From: Ulva prolifera
Lineage: Eukaryota; Chlorophyta; Ulvophyceae; Ulvales; Ulvaceae
Assembly (NCBI GenBank): GCA_023078555.1
Contig: CM041202.1
Coordinates: 372,001 to 436,000 of the forward strand
Direction: 5' to 3'
Length of the DNA: 64,000 nt
Under the pieces are notes generated by a model, which did no database searches, was not told where the DNA came from, and was given only the letters and a program-made list of their open reading frames with translations. This document shows positions 36,801 through 46,936 of the stretch, piece by piece. Both the position numbers and the translations under genes were made by a program. Every line of letters starts with the position of its first letter. Within the stretch, counting starts at the first letter, position 1.

Positions 36801-39454
36801 TCGAGGGGGACGATGAGGGTGAGCGTGTGACTGACGCCGATGTCCCTCCTTTCGCGGCAGAGCACACGTATGATGGGGGAGTGTTGCGCCGTCTGCGTGA
36901 CCAGCTTCACACCCCCCCTGGTCATGGTAGGGTCCCTGTCATGGAAATGACATTCCGGCAGGACAACCCTGACCCTGATCCTACTGCGTACTCTCCACGA
37001 TTTGGAGCTGGCTCCTCTGCGGAGATTATCCGACGTGACCCTGCTAGGGCAACGCCGGAAATAGCCAGAGCAGCTTTGCACCGCACGCGTGCAATGTCCA
37101 GAGCTGCTGCTCACCCTGCCGTCCCTGCCCCCCCTCGTGTTCACGGCGAAGTGCATCATCCTGTCGCCGCGCCCTCTCGCACCGCGCGGTATGTTGTCGC
37201 GCGCAATGCTGTGTTGCACGACCCTGGTGTAGAAGTTGCGTTCCCCATTCCAATGTCTGTCAGTGCGTCTGATGACGACATGGAGGATCCGTCCGATGAT
37301 GACAGTCGTGGCATCTATGACGACGATGACGAACAGCGCATGGACTACACCGTCTCAGATGATGAAAGAGCTGCGGCTCATCAGAATCTGGAGGCTCAGC
37401 GGGTCCGTTCCGGGAGTAATTCGGCAGCGGCCTCAGCATCTGGCGCGGGGGCAGTTGCTCAGCCCTTGCGAGGAGCTGAGGCGCCGAGGCCCTTCTGGGA
37501 GGATGAGCCAGATGAGGTGGAGACCGGGTCCGAATTAGGGGGAGAGGATCCGGACCCCTCAGCCGCAGTTGGGGTTGATTTGCCTGACGAGGTGAGGGCC
37601 ATTCCAGCTGCCTTACCTCGTATTAAAATCAATCCTCTTGTACGCAGACGCCTTGTTCCATTGGCTGCGGATGTAGCAGCTGTGCATATGAATGAGCCTG
37701 CGGGCTCTAATGCTAGTAGTGAAACAGTTGTTGCTGCTATTGAAGTTTCAGCTTGTAGCCAGGACACATCAGCCGCGGCTGACTGTGGAGTGTCCTGTGC
37801 AGGCCTGAAGCCTCAGCATGTGGAGTCTGGTGAGCAGCAGAGTGTTCAGCGTCGTGGGTCGCGCCGAGCAGCTGCCGCCAGGAAGCAGAAGGCCTCCTCC
37901 GACCCTGATATGCCTTCTATGAAGGAAGGACTTGCGGGTCCGGACAGGGATGCATGGCTGCGCGCCATGCAGGAGGAGGTAGATGCACTGGGTGAGCACG
38001 GAACCTTCGGGTTGTGCTATCTGCCTGCGGGCAAACGGGCAATCTCGGGCAAATGGGTGCTCAAGATCAAGCGTGGGCCTGCGGGGGAGATTCAGCGCTA
38101 CAAGGCACGCTATGTAGCACGGGGTTTTTCTCAGGTAGAGGGTGTAGACTTTTTTGAGACTTGGTCACCTGTTGGGAGCTATGCGACACTTCGTGTGTTG
38201 CTGTCAGTTGCTGCTCAGGCAGATTTAGAAATTAGACACATAGATATACAATGCGCTTTTCTGAATGGAGAGCTGGAGGAGGAAGTGTTCGTTGAACAGC
38301 CCCCGTACTTCACTGACGGGACAGCACGCGTATGGAGATTGCATAAAACCCTGTATGGCCTGAAGCAAGCTGCTCGCGAGTGGCATAAAGCTTTAATAAA
38401 GGTTTTAGCAGAGATGGGATTTGTGTGCGCACAAAGTGATCCCGGACTGTATGTTAGAACATCGGGTCTTTGTTTTATTTTCCTGTGGGTTGACGACTTG
38501 TTCATATTCAGCGGCACTGCGGGGCTGCAAGAACTTGTCAACATAATTCTCACAAAATTCGAAGGCAGAGACCTGGGTGAACTAGCATGGGCACTTGGCA
38601 CTGAGATCATGCGTGATCGTAAGGCCAAGACAATCACCATGACACAGCGAAACAAAATCCATAGCCTGCTTGAAAAGTACAGTATGTCTGATTGTCGAAA
38701 GTCTCCCACTCCGTTAGTGCCGCGGCAACAACTAAGGAGTGTGAAAGAGCATCCGGACCTGGAGAAAGCCAGTGCTGCTGAGCATTCCAGGTTCATGAGT
38801 GCTGTAGGAAGCATCCAGTACATTGCAGGAGTGACACGACCTGACCTCAGCTACGTGGCACATGCCCTGGCCCGGCACATGTCCAGTAGTCTGAAGGAAC
38901 ATTGGTTGGCTGTGCAACACGTTCTGAGATACCTGCAGTCCACAAAGAATTTAGGAATACAATTTATAGGCTCTGAGGGACATGGGTGTTTGATAGAGGC
39001 TTATTCAGATGCAGATTTTGCGAACTCTGCTGATCTGAAAAGCGTGTCTGGTATGGTTATTCGGGTGCATGGGAACTGTGTTCTCTGGCGTTCGAAGAAA
39101 CAGAGTATAGTGGCTGGGGATACAACAGAGGCTGAGCTCATTGCGATGAGTGCAACAGCCAACGAGTTGATGTGGGTGAAGCAGTTGCTTCTCGACCTAA
39201 AGCTCGTCCCGTATAAGCCAACTCTGTGGGGTGATAATAAAAGTGCCAATATCTTGGCTGTGAATGCTGTGTCCACTGACAGATCCAAGCACATTCGTGT
39301 GCGGCACTTGCGAGTGCGGGAATATGTCCAGATGGACGAACTTAAGGTAGCATGGGTTGGCACTGTTGATCAGTTAGCGGATGTGTTTACTAAAGTGCTG
39401 CCCGGACCTGCCTTGCAAGAAGTTCGTAATAAACTCCAGCTAGTGGAGACGTAG
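33896..39454 (+). CDS. Copia Gag-Pol polyprotein, 1852 aa, intact
   Basis: One frame encodes all domains in Copia order. Gag occupies about residues 1-340 with a CCHC knuckle near 323-336 (CFFCKKKGHLRANC). The aspartic protease has IIVDSGSDMH near 368. The GAG-pre-integrase zinc region has CHGC near 602. The integrase has the catalytic triad at HADLAG (~635), HTDKGGEF (~701) and NGMIERRIG (~737). A long acidic, low-complexity region spans about 1050-1370. The RT begins at WVLKIKRGPAG (~1387), with AFLNGELEEEVF and the catalytic FLWVDDLFIF (~1529). RNase H has YSDADFANS (~1703) and later LWGDNKSANIL. Having integrase before RT is diagnostic for Copia. The catalytic box is WVDD rather than the commoner YVDD. 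The stop is TAG at 39452-39454. Confidence 0.97.
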   Translation: MSLSNANSNADSLREERRDDADQQPLVNRDADQQLPDGEQPAGMLLRGGRIVRPPPSSHTGQSSQQVPFSSHVVNDPGHTESLISLETLTEALRASRGRSEPDLTKGKLPDWNYKTESFVAYEQKVFLWLGQFELDHLLQHAPSADEQRVHARARTQVLMSLPDADRTTVYRMSHLCEAWSYLTAKYRPSTEAEIHRLWSRFNSLSQHNKDVATYCGEVMSVYTQLEALGADVGQRWLRLKLLEVGEEFNAVRGEVQHSSPHVIISRLTEHADLLKQQRSLQARSGAPAGKPGHGWRKQPRGDGPVVAALAAGQAPREETRTCFFCKKKGHLRANCPQRKQAAARDVRTIEMPAKYPQPDASMPWNIIVDSGSDMHIVGNREMFTEYGPCQKVANLAGPGQLSIMGRGTIQVNLGAYVDKHGNKHPLDVEIPGVYYAPECPYNLLSTMGLRHEQMFLDTRRNVLYVPGLGDMATDVEDDAKYQELDVDGHPVFAFKMAVETKPILVGAPVNRGVVWSNQSSPTSVIEDQQQWHHMAVAAIDLKRPNAGGAEVPYDAYLLEPAFLAHLSFHQSNWVLKRMQSNSEFYGHLNLDVDSEPLGNRCHGCRIGKVPAGKFSANDRELMGQAKWPGEQLHADLAGPVSPVGIGGVKYVLFVMCAFTRYTFVVGLRKKSEAAAMISYIIERIRVNVVKPGEPGVRILHTDKGGEFMVAALKLYLQRRGITHRLTPTAAHRCNGMIERRIGVAFESLRAVLLASGLPLFLWIECLASVVHGHNLTPSSALYHDKLASILKGLKAQHAVNASADVDEAEKSLGKGKRMKKAERDKLRDEEKRKYKLLATTELDEFLVRSCDKDIIPYMAFFRDTSVEVFQDLLRQQRPWGVEVYAYPRDDKLRKLSPRGVPAYWVGAGLGPSMQRVYAQDVPGGRVFVVRQVMCTADQMIRHVRKYDASAVVDKREPKEFANSYTVAFEGDDEGERVTDADVPPFAAEHTYDGGVLRRLRDQLHTPPGHGRVPVMEMTFRQDNPDPDPTAYSPRFGAGSSAEIIRRDPARATPEIARAALHRTRAMSRAAAHPAVPAPPRVHGEVHHPVAAPSRTARYVVARNAVLHDPGVEVAFPIPMSVSASDDDMEDPSDDDSRGIYDDDDEQRMDYTVSDDERAAAHQNLEAQRVRSGSNSAAASASGAGAVAQPLRGAEAPRPFWEDEPDEVETGSELGGEDPDPSAAVGVDLPDEVRAIPAALPRIKINPLVRRRLVPLAADVAAVHMNEPAGSNASSETVVAAIEVSACSQDTSAAADCGVSCAGLKPQHVESGEQQSVQRRGSRRAAAARKQKASSDPDMPSMKEGLAGPDRDAWLRAMQEEVDALGEHGTFGLCYLPAGKRAISGKWVLKIKRGPAGEIQRYKARYVARGFSQVEGVDFFETWSPVGSYATLRVLLSVAAQADLEIRHIDIQCAFLNGELEEEVFVEQPPYFTDGTARVWRLHKTLYGLKQAAREWHKALIKVLAEMGFVCAQSDPGLYVRTSGLCFIFLWVDDLFIFSGTAGLQELVNIILTKFEGRDLGELAWALGTEIMRDRKAKTITMTQRNKIHSLLEKYSMSDCRKSPTPLVPRQQLRSVKEHPDLEKASAAEHSRFMSAVGSIQYIAGVTRPDLSYVAHALARHMSSSLKEHWLAVQHVLRYLQSTKNLGIQFIGSEGHGCLIEAYSDADFANSADLKSVSGMVIRVHGNCVLWRSKKQSIVAGDTTEAELIAMSATANELMWVKQLLLDLKLVPYKPTLWGDNKSANILAVNAVSTDRSKHIRVRHLRVREYVQMDELKVAWVGTVDQLADVFTKVLPGPALQEVRNKLQLVET

Positions 39455-39460
39455 CAGGGT

Positions 39461-39471
39461 TTATGGGGGAG
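39461..39471 (+). other. Copia polypurine tract
   Basis: A G-rich run (ttatgggggag) ends at the base before the right LTR and is the expected primer for plus-strand DNA synthesis. Confidence 0.75.
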
Positions 39472-39818
39472 TGTCACAATGCATGAGCCTGCGGGCAGCA
39501 GTGTGGTGACAGGTGCACCCATGCACGGACGATCCGCGGATCCAGTGCAGGGGTAAGCCGCCAGCCTAGATTGTCTCGATGTAGTGAGAGAGATCCTGCG
39601 AGGGTTTCCCGCCGTAACCTTGAGTGTTCAGTGTGCATATAAGCATGTGCACACTGAGATCTGTAACCATTATCTTTACTGTTTCCCGGTACTAGCACTC
39701 TTCCCAAGCATCTCTCGGTTCTACCTCTGTGCGCAGAAGGTATGAGATGCTGGCTGTCCTGACCTGACTTGAACGAGGACTGCGCGTCCGCCCTGCACAT
39801 AAGATAGCTTTTCTGACA
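39472..39818 (+). repeat. Copia 3' LTR
   Basis: The LTR is 347 bp and appears identical to the 5' LTR. It is followed by the GTTGA target duplication. Confidence 0.95.
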
Positions 39819-39834
39819 GTTGACCTGTCTATGC

Positions 39835-40185
39835 CCTCTTTCATGCCACGGTCACCAGAGTGTGCACCGCCTGGACTCATCAAGGAGCTCAATCGTGTGC
39901 TGAAGCAATATGGCTTTGTCGTGTAATACGCTGATTCATCTTTCTTTGTGTTTGAGAGGAATGGCAAACGCTCGTTCTTGCTGATCTATGTTGATGATGC
40001 TTCGTGATTGGTTGTCAAGCAGATACCAATCATATCATCGATATTTGGCTGTCGAGTTTGACATCAGAATGCTGGGGGCACCGTCCTACTTTTTGTCAAT
40101 GATGATACAGCGTGACAGAGGTGCCCGCACAATCAAACTGCATCAAGAGAAGTATGCTGAGGACATACTGCAAAAAAAATCTCCC
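39835..40185 (+). mobile_element. older Copia reverse transcriptase, 3' part
   Basis: The frames contain LIKELNRVLKQYGFVV, ADSSFFVFERNGKRSFLL and IYVDDA, then LGAPSYFLSMMIQRD and LHQEKYAEDIL, which is the second half of a Copia RT. A stop (TAA after YGFVV) and a frame change beyond YVDDA show decay. It picks up where the 32130-32365 fragment ends, so the two are probably halves of one old RT pushed apart by later insertions. Confidence 0.85.
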
Positions 40186-40536
40186 CTTGCCCTCGCGGCC
40201 TAAAAGTCCCGCGGCCAAAAGGGCGGCGGTAGACACTACGTGCGCCGCCTCATCGGCGCGAGCACGAGACGCTTCTACGGCACCTTGGCCGCTGCAGAGG
40301 TGTGGCGGATAGACGTGGGGGCTGCCACCCTCCGCGCCGCGCCCGTCGACCTGTCGTCACCGATCCCACGCCCAGTCCTTCGAGCCGGGCGTTGGATGTC
40401 CGGGCGTTGGATGTCGATGCGCTCGGGCTCGATATTCCCACGCCTGCTGTGCACAGCCCTCCGCGACGTGGACACAGCCCTCCACAGGAGTGCACGGCCC
40501 GCCACGCCTTTGTCACGCTCACCGAGGGCCGGTGGT

Positions 40537-41042
40537 CCCCCGCAGCGGAGGCCTACACCACAGAATACCTCACCTTCTCAGAAGGGCCGGTCGACATCGG
40601 CAGGGTTCAACACTTGCCGGCGTCCTCGCCGCCGTCCAGACCGACCGTTTTCCTTGGGGGTCGGGCGGTTCTGCAGCCGCTCGACGACAACGTCAGGGTC
40701 GCAGAGCCACCAGAGCGCCCACGCGGCCGTCCCAGCGGACAGCGGCCCGCCCCCGTATGGCAATGCGCATGCGGTGCAAGGGCCAGCGTGCGAACGGGCA
40801 GCGACGACGAGTCCCGCGTCTGCTGGGATTGTTTCACCGCGATCCTAGACTAGGGGTGCGCGGTGCGGCGGTACAATAGGAACGGGGGTTGTACATTAGT
40901 TCATAACGTGTACCTGAGTGTAGCGGGACCCACAGTGTGCGGTCGGCGCTCGTGTTGGGTTGTGCACACCGGGCTGGGGCGGGCCTGCACCGCCTGTCAA
41001 ATCTGATGAGTGCACACCAGGTTGTGGGCCACACGTCCACGT
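40537..41042 (+). repeat. ~520-bp duplicated segment, right copy, with CxC..CWDC zinc-ribbon-like coding
   Basis: This is a direct repeat of 31458-31985. The frame is open further upstream here (from 40302), reads AAEAYTTEYLTFSEGPVDIG, WQCACGARASVRTG and RVCWDCFTAILD, and stops at TAG. Upstream 40200-40536 is GC-rich with a short duplicated ggcgttggatgtc motif and has no counterpart at the left copy. Confidence 0.8.
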
Positions 41043-44000
41043 GTCCGTGTCGTCGTTAGGTAATCCTAGGGCACATTATGCACAGCTACATTAGTGCAGT
41101 TGTTGCAATGGCAACGTTGTCCTGGAGCGTGTCCGGTTTGTGCAGGGGTTGGTGACGGACGCAGCTGGCAGGTCAGCTGCATCTGCACGAACCGCCGCGA
41201 GTTCGTGCCTGCACATTACGTCAATGCGAACGATGCAGTGTTGCACGTGCCTAGAATCGCGGCGGTGAATGGAGATGCGCCGTGACGCAGACGAGATGCT
41301 GGTGTGCCATGCCGAAGGCGGCGGCAGCGGTGCAGCAGCGAATCAAACTAATCTATGCTGTCTCATCAACAGCACAAGTTTGTGGAGAGACAGGTTGCAC
41401 GGGCGAGCTAGGCGTACAGCTACCAGCGGCGACATCACTCATAGACGCTCGATGCGGGCTCGATGCGGCTGAAACCATGCAGAAACCATATTGAGACATA
41501 TAGTGGTACTTGTGTGAAGTTTGACGCTGTGCGGTGCACGATGGAACACGCGAATTTCAGGCCGGAGTTCGGCCACCGGAGTCATTTACAACAGAGTGAA
41601 CTGCCACCGGAGGTGGCATGCGTGAAGCCTGGTGGCTTGGGTGCAATAGGGGGTCATTCAACGCGAAACATAACTGCAACAGACGGTGTTCACTGTAAAG
41701 AGCTCGCTCAGCTGAGCTCCGATGGCCATCCAATCATCTCAGCACATAGCACGTACGACGCGTGCCCGACGTGGCTGATGTCGCGACCTCCGTCCGTCTG
41801 TCTCGAGAAAGATGTATCCATCAGTGCATATTGAGCTGTTGCACAGCGCTAGCGCCGATGGATATGAAAAAAAGAAGCTGCAGGTGAAGATGGATCTGCT
41901 GCGGGAGATGATACGCTGCAGCAACGTCGGGATCGCAATTATTCATGGCCACGGACGTGCAGTGGCCGGTTCCTGGTACCCCTGCTTCAGCGCCACGATC
42001 CCCAACGAAGAACTCGTTTTCATAGCCACAAGGCTCGATTTTCTGCATACGGAGCGAAAGCGCCATGGCTATCGCGCACCCATGGAAAGCGTGCGTTCCC
42101 GCACCCAAGTGCAAATTGATGCGGACACTCTGCGCAGTCCGACCGACACACCTGGGTTGTCTCCTCCCGTTCACTTTTTTGCAGAGTATTTGCGTGACAT
42201 CACACGGTCCGATCGATACATCTAGTGTCGACTCGCCACCGACAGGTGTGCAACGCCTCTAGCTGTTAACAGCGTTCATGCGTTTGCAGGTCGAACAGAT
42301 GATCATCACAGCGGGGGACAAGCTGACGACTAACAAGAAGCTCACATCGAAGTTCTTCGTGGAGGCGTTGAAAAAACAGAATGTGAAAAAGACGAACAAC
42401 AAGGAGCAACGCTCGTTCAAAACTCCCAAGTGTTCCGCTTGCAAGGTGGCACTGACGTGGTACATCGCGGCCAGGAGTGTAGCGTGGGACAGAGAAGCAA
42501 GGGGTCCATTCAGGTTGCGGACAATGCTTCATCACGTTGTCTCAACTATATCGGAGCGCAAGTTTGTGCAAAAGTACATGAGTGTTATGGGAGCGCATGT
42601 GTTGAATGTGAGGGAAGGAGCATATCCCGAATGTCGCACCATGGACGGCTGCAGGTGCAATCGTGCGATCCAGCGCACACCCGTTATCCACAACAGTTGG
42701 TGCAGCTCACGCGGAGGCTCAGGGGTGTTGGAGGTGCCGGCGCTCGCGCTGCAGATTGTCGTGTCACGAATCTCCGCAACCCCACGGCCTAACATACATC
42801 ATGAAAGGTTTGTCATTGAAGTATGATATGCAGGCAGAACACGTGTGTGGTTAAACATTCGGGCTGAAGAACGGTGGGTTCGGTTCATTCACCCATCAGT
42901 TGGCTACCTATATGTAATTTGAGTTAAATCAAGAGGTATGGTGCTACGATGTCTACGGAGTACCTGATCTGATACTATAAAAGAAAAAGATCAGGCACTC
43001 CATACTAGTTCCCCATAATCCAGCCCAATCTCTATTGCCAACAATGGCGACTGGCACGGACATACCGACCACGTTGTACAAACGGAGGCAACGCACGTGA
43101 ATCCACCTATCAACAGACGGCTGTCATGAAATACTTCGTGATGCTTTGGTTTGTCTCAGAGCCGCGAGGCTGCTGCGTGCAGGCTGGCGCACATACGCAA
43201 TGTACGAATGGAAGGCAACAACAGCTGATATTACCATCCACGAGCAGAGAGTAGAGGCCTGTGATCCCGAATTAGTGCTTCTATGCGTTCGCGACGGCGC
43301 TGTACCAGCGAACTGTGCAAGGTGCTTTCGGGAAGTGCACGACGTACGCTAGCAAATAGGCTGCCTGGATGATCATGGCCACTCGATCTATGCACATTGG
43401 CGAGGCCTGACAATAGTCATGTGAAGGCTGGTACAGGCAATTGCTTCCCGGCACACCCGAATGGGGTGGCATGGCGAGATGCTTGGGCTGGCGATCACCT
43501 CTCGTAGCCACTATCACGAGCAATTGCTGCGTGGCAGCATGCTGCAACACCGAGTACCCTTCCTGGGTACCAGGCACCACCACACCCGTATCAAGATTGC
43601 CTGTTGTCTGCTTGAAAAGCGCCAGATTTCTGCATACCCCACGTTCGGATCTGTAGCTCGTTGTGCTGGCAACTTGCTGGTGCTGTTGACCGTGAGCGTC
43701 CATCTCAACAAGCACAACTTTGATATATTGTTGAAGCGGTCTTTTACGGGCATTAGGCTCATATGGCATCTGCACTTGCCGCTACTTCGAGGCTGCACCT
43801 TGCAGGAGCGCAGCTGCGTCACCACAGCCCGACGGTGCGACCTTATCTTTCGCTGCAGATCATTCTTTGTTCCTTCTTAAAGTGTTTGCCTCTGATATCA
43901 TCGCAGAGTCGGCTGTAACGGTATGCTGCCAAACATCTGCACAGATCTTCGAGGCAAGTCAGCTGTCTTCTAGCAGAGCAGCGGATTGCGCAGTGCACTC

Positions 44001-44219
44001 ATGCGCACCTCGCATTGCAAATCAAATGACCTGAGGTTGCATTGCGCTCCTAGATGTGTGGCCCGCTCGTGCCAAGGCTGCCGGTAGCGCGTCCCAGCAA
44101 AGCTCACATCGGACTACAATGCCTGGACAAAGGACATTCCCTATGGTGGTCCAGGCTCATCCACATGAATACGTAACTAATTTAGATACATATAGTATCC
44201 AGTTGTCCACCATGGGGCC
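41043..44219. other. no firm gene; weak candidate exons at 41812-42826
   Basis: Short frames occur on both strands. The most protein-like plus-strand stretches are EKKKLQVKMDLLREMIR (~41865-41920), IPNEELVFIATRLDFLHTER (~42000-42060), and the block from 42290 after a ttgcag acceptor (MIITAGDKLTTNKKLTSKFF). They could be exons of an unrecognised gene or of a decayed transposon. I cannot assemble them, and nothing is recognised in 42850-44219. Confidence 0.25.
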
Positions 44220-46936
44220 ATGCAGGCACACATCAAGCCACCGCTCCCACCACCACGAGCACAGGCGCCACACGCGCCCCAGCAGGACCAACACAACATC
44301 ACCCCAGACCTCGGCGATGACGCCTACGCCACCCTCGTGCAACTCGCCGTCCAGAAGGATCCCTCCCTCGCCCCCCTCGCCAGCCAGCACCTCTCCTCCC
44401 ACACCGCACACGCTGCCGCGACCGCGGCGCAGCCGCCGCCCCCCGGCGGCGCGGCGCGGAAGGCCCCCTGGCTGCGGCAGCGCGCAGCACAGGGTGAGCG
44501 CTACACGGAGCTCAAGTCCGAGCTCGGGGGGCTGCGGCTGGCGACGGTGTGCGAGGAGGCGCAGTGCCCGAACATCGGGGAGTGCTGGAACGGGCCGACG
44601 GGCACGGCGACGGTGATGCTCATGGGTGACACATGCACGCGGGGGTGCCGCTTCTGTGCCGTCAACACGAGCCAGGCGCCACTGCCGCTCGACGAGGATG
44701 AGCCCGAGAACACGGCCCAGGTGCGCCCAGCTTGGCGCATTGTTGTTGGCTCAATCTCTGCCAGTCCTGCTTGATGCATCCTGGCAGACGCAGCTGCGCA
44801 GCGACCTCTGCCTGCACAATGCATGGTAACCACATGGCAGCCGCAGTAGCAGCGGACGGCCTGCGAGCTGGCTAGGCTTGGATGCGTGATCACGGAGCGC
44901 ACGCTGCTCCATCCAACGAGCTCATGCCTGGTGGATGTTGCAAAAGCGGAGGACCATCACATACGCCTCCCTGCTTGTGCGGCGGCGCGGGGTGGTCTGC
45001 TCGGCGGTGATCACCTGCGTTTTCTGTGCCGGATGCTGGATGTGGCTTGCGTGTGGTGTTTGTTGTCACTCCTCTGGTGCTGCATGCTTTCCTTCCTGCC
45101 TCCTTGTCTTGGTCCTTCTAACCCCGACCCCCCCCACCCCCTGGCACATGGACCTGAACACTGCATGTGCGACGTTGTGATGTACCTGACAGTTCCCACT
45201 CCTTCACCGCTACCGCCCCCCGCTTCCCCACCGCTGCAGCACTCTAGCCGCCACCCGATGCCTCGTGCACATGCATGCATGCATGCGTGCAGGCCGTTGC
45301 GGACTGGGGCGTCGGGTACATCGTGCTGACGTCGGTGGACCGCGACGACGTGCCGGACGGCGGCGCGGCGCACTTTGCGCGCACCGTGCAGCTCATCAAG
45401 CAGAAGAAGCCGAGCATGCTCGTGGAGTGCCTCGCGCCGGACTTCAGCGGCCGTGTCGAGGACGTGCGGCTGCTGGCGGCGTCGGGCCTCGACGTCTTTG
45501 CGCACAACATCGAGACCGTGCACCGCCTGCAGGTGCGGCGACCCCGCCCACACCCGGACACCTTGCCGCAGTTGTCGAACATTGAGGGCGGTCAGAACTC
45601 ACACAGCACCGGGAGCCGCCCGGGGGCACGCCCAGGCCTCCCTACCCCGCCCCACGCTCCTGCAGCGCCTCATCTCCCGCACCTGGATACTGCATCCGAG
45701 TGTTTGAAGTTTACCATGACTTCGTTGAAAGATTCAAGGGCTGAAAAGGGACCATGAGTTTGCGCACGGCGGGCTGCGGCGTTGCGGGGCGCCCCTGTTC
45801 ACAATGTGACCGCGTGCTGGGTCACCGGCCCAGGAGTGAATGCAGAATTGACATCATACAGTACAATTTACTACAGGCGACTCTTTGGCACAGATTCAGT
45901 ACAGCGCTCTGTTTTCTATCATCGCGCACCCTGTTTCTGGCGCGCCCGTTGCCTCCCGACCATCCCGGCCCACAGCAGCACACGTCTTCACGCACGGGTC
46001 GCTGCTGCTGCAGGGCCGCGTGCGCGACCGCCGCGCGAACTACGAGCAGTCACTCGCCGTGCTGCGCGCCGCGAAGGCCGCCGGCGTGTACACCAAGTCG
46101 TCGATCATGCTCGGCCTCGGCGAGAGCGACGACGAGGTGGTGGACACGCTCCTCGACCTGCGGGACTGCGGCGTCGACATCGTGACGTTCGGGCAGTACC
46201 TGCAGCCGACACCCCGCCACCTGCCGGTCGCGGAGTACGTGCGGCCGGAGGCGTTCGAGGAGTGGCGCCGCTACGGCGAGGAGACGATCGGCTTCCGGTG
46301 CGCGTTGAGCTCGTGCATGCGTCTGCATGCGACTGCGGCACCTGCCGGCGGGGCGGCGATCGGCTTCTGGCTCGCACACCAATGACACCTCGCCCCATGT
46401 TATTGCACGGCAGGGGGGGTGAAAGTTTTCGGGTCCACCCGGTTCGCTGTTGTGTGTGCAGTTGCCGTGTCTAGCTTGCACGGCTCGACATGGAATCAGA
46501 GAGCGGCTCGTGTCCCACAGGCGGCGTGTGCGGCCAGTGCATTTGCGCTGCCACGGTGCCTGTGGCCCCCTGCTTGCTCTTACAGAAACGCCTAGTTCCC
46601 CTCGGGCCGCGCTTTGGCATGATACCAACACCTCCCTGTTCGCCGTGAGCGTTTTGTTTCATGCATGCTGCATCTGGTGCTAGCCCGCGTGGGGGGGGGT
46701 CACTGCCATTGACTGGCGCCTGCCGTTTTGCGAATGCGTGTGCTATGCATGCCTGAGATCAAGCTCATCACAGCCTTTGCAATGTAGCTACCCCACAGCA
46801 ACTGTCGCTGCGGTGCAGGTACGTCGCGTCGGGGCCGCTGGTGAGGTCATCGTATAAGGCCGGGGAGTTCTTCCTTGAGGCGATGATCAAGGGCGACAGA
46901 GACCTTGAAGGGCGGAAGGGGCACACGATCCCGTGA
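44220..46936 (+). CDS. LIP1: lipoyl synthase (radical SAM), probably mitochondrial
   Basis: It inserts two sulfur atoms into the octanoyl group on lipoyl-domain proteins such as the pyruvate dehydrogenase E2 subunit. Four exons: 44220-44720, 45293-45532, 46014-46297 and 46819-46936. All have GT-AG boundaries and consistent phase, giving 380 residues, which is normal for the family. The auxiliary cluster cysteines are C111, C116 and C122 ([12 protein letters not shown]). The radical-SAM triad is C139, C143 and C146 (CTRGCRFC). Further family blocks are [29 protein letters not shown] and FGQYLQPT. The last exon is only 39 codons and holds the conserved C-terminal RSSY that ligates the auxiliary cluster. 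The N-terminal ~85 residues are rich in P, A and Q. They are not a clear transit peptide, so an upstream exon may exist. A plastid paralogue is possible; compartment was not resolved. Confidence 0.93.

Larger units (their letters stand above)
33243..39818 (+). mobile_element. full-length Copia-type LTR retrotransposon
   Basis: This is a complete 6.6-kb element. Two 347-bp LTRs (33243-33589 and 39472-39818) look identical by eye and begin TGTCAC and end CTGACA. A primer-binding site follows the left LTR at once, and a G-rich polypurine tract precedes the right one. It contains one uninterrupted 1852-codon Gag-Pol frame. Flanks carry the same 5-bp duplication, GTTGA (33238-33242 and 39819-39823). 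Identical LTRs, an intact frame and matching target duplication imply a recent insertion that may still be active. The solo LTR at 19941-20288 and the gag fragment at 14555-15048 are older relatives. Confidence 0.97.

Noticed and set aside
36623..37219. Minus-strand frame within the Copia polyprotein
   Set aside because: It is antisense to the intact Gag-Pol frame and has no recognisable domain.
45782..46474. 230-codon plus-strand frame over lipoyl synthase exon 3
   Set aside because: It is an out-of-frame Arg-rich shadow of the radical SAM exon at 46014-46297.
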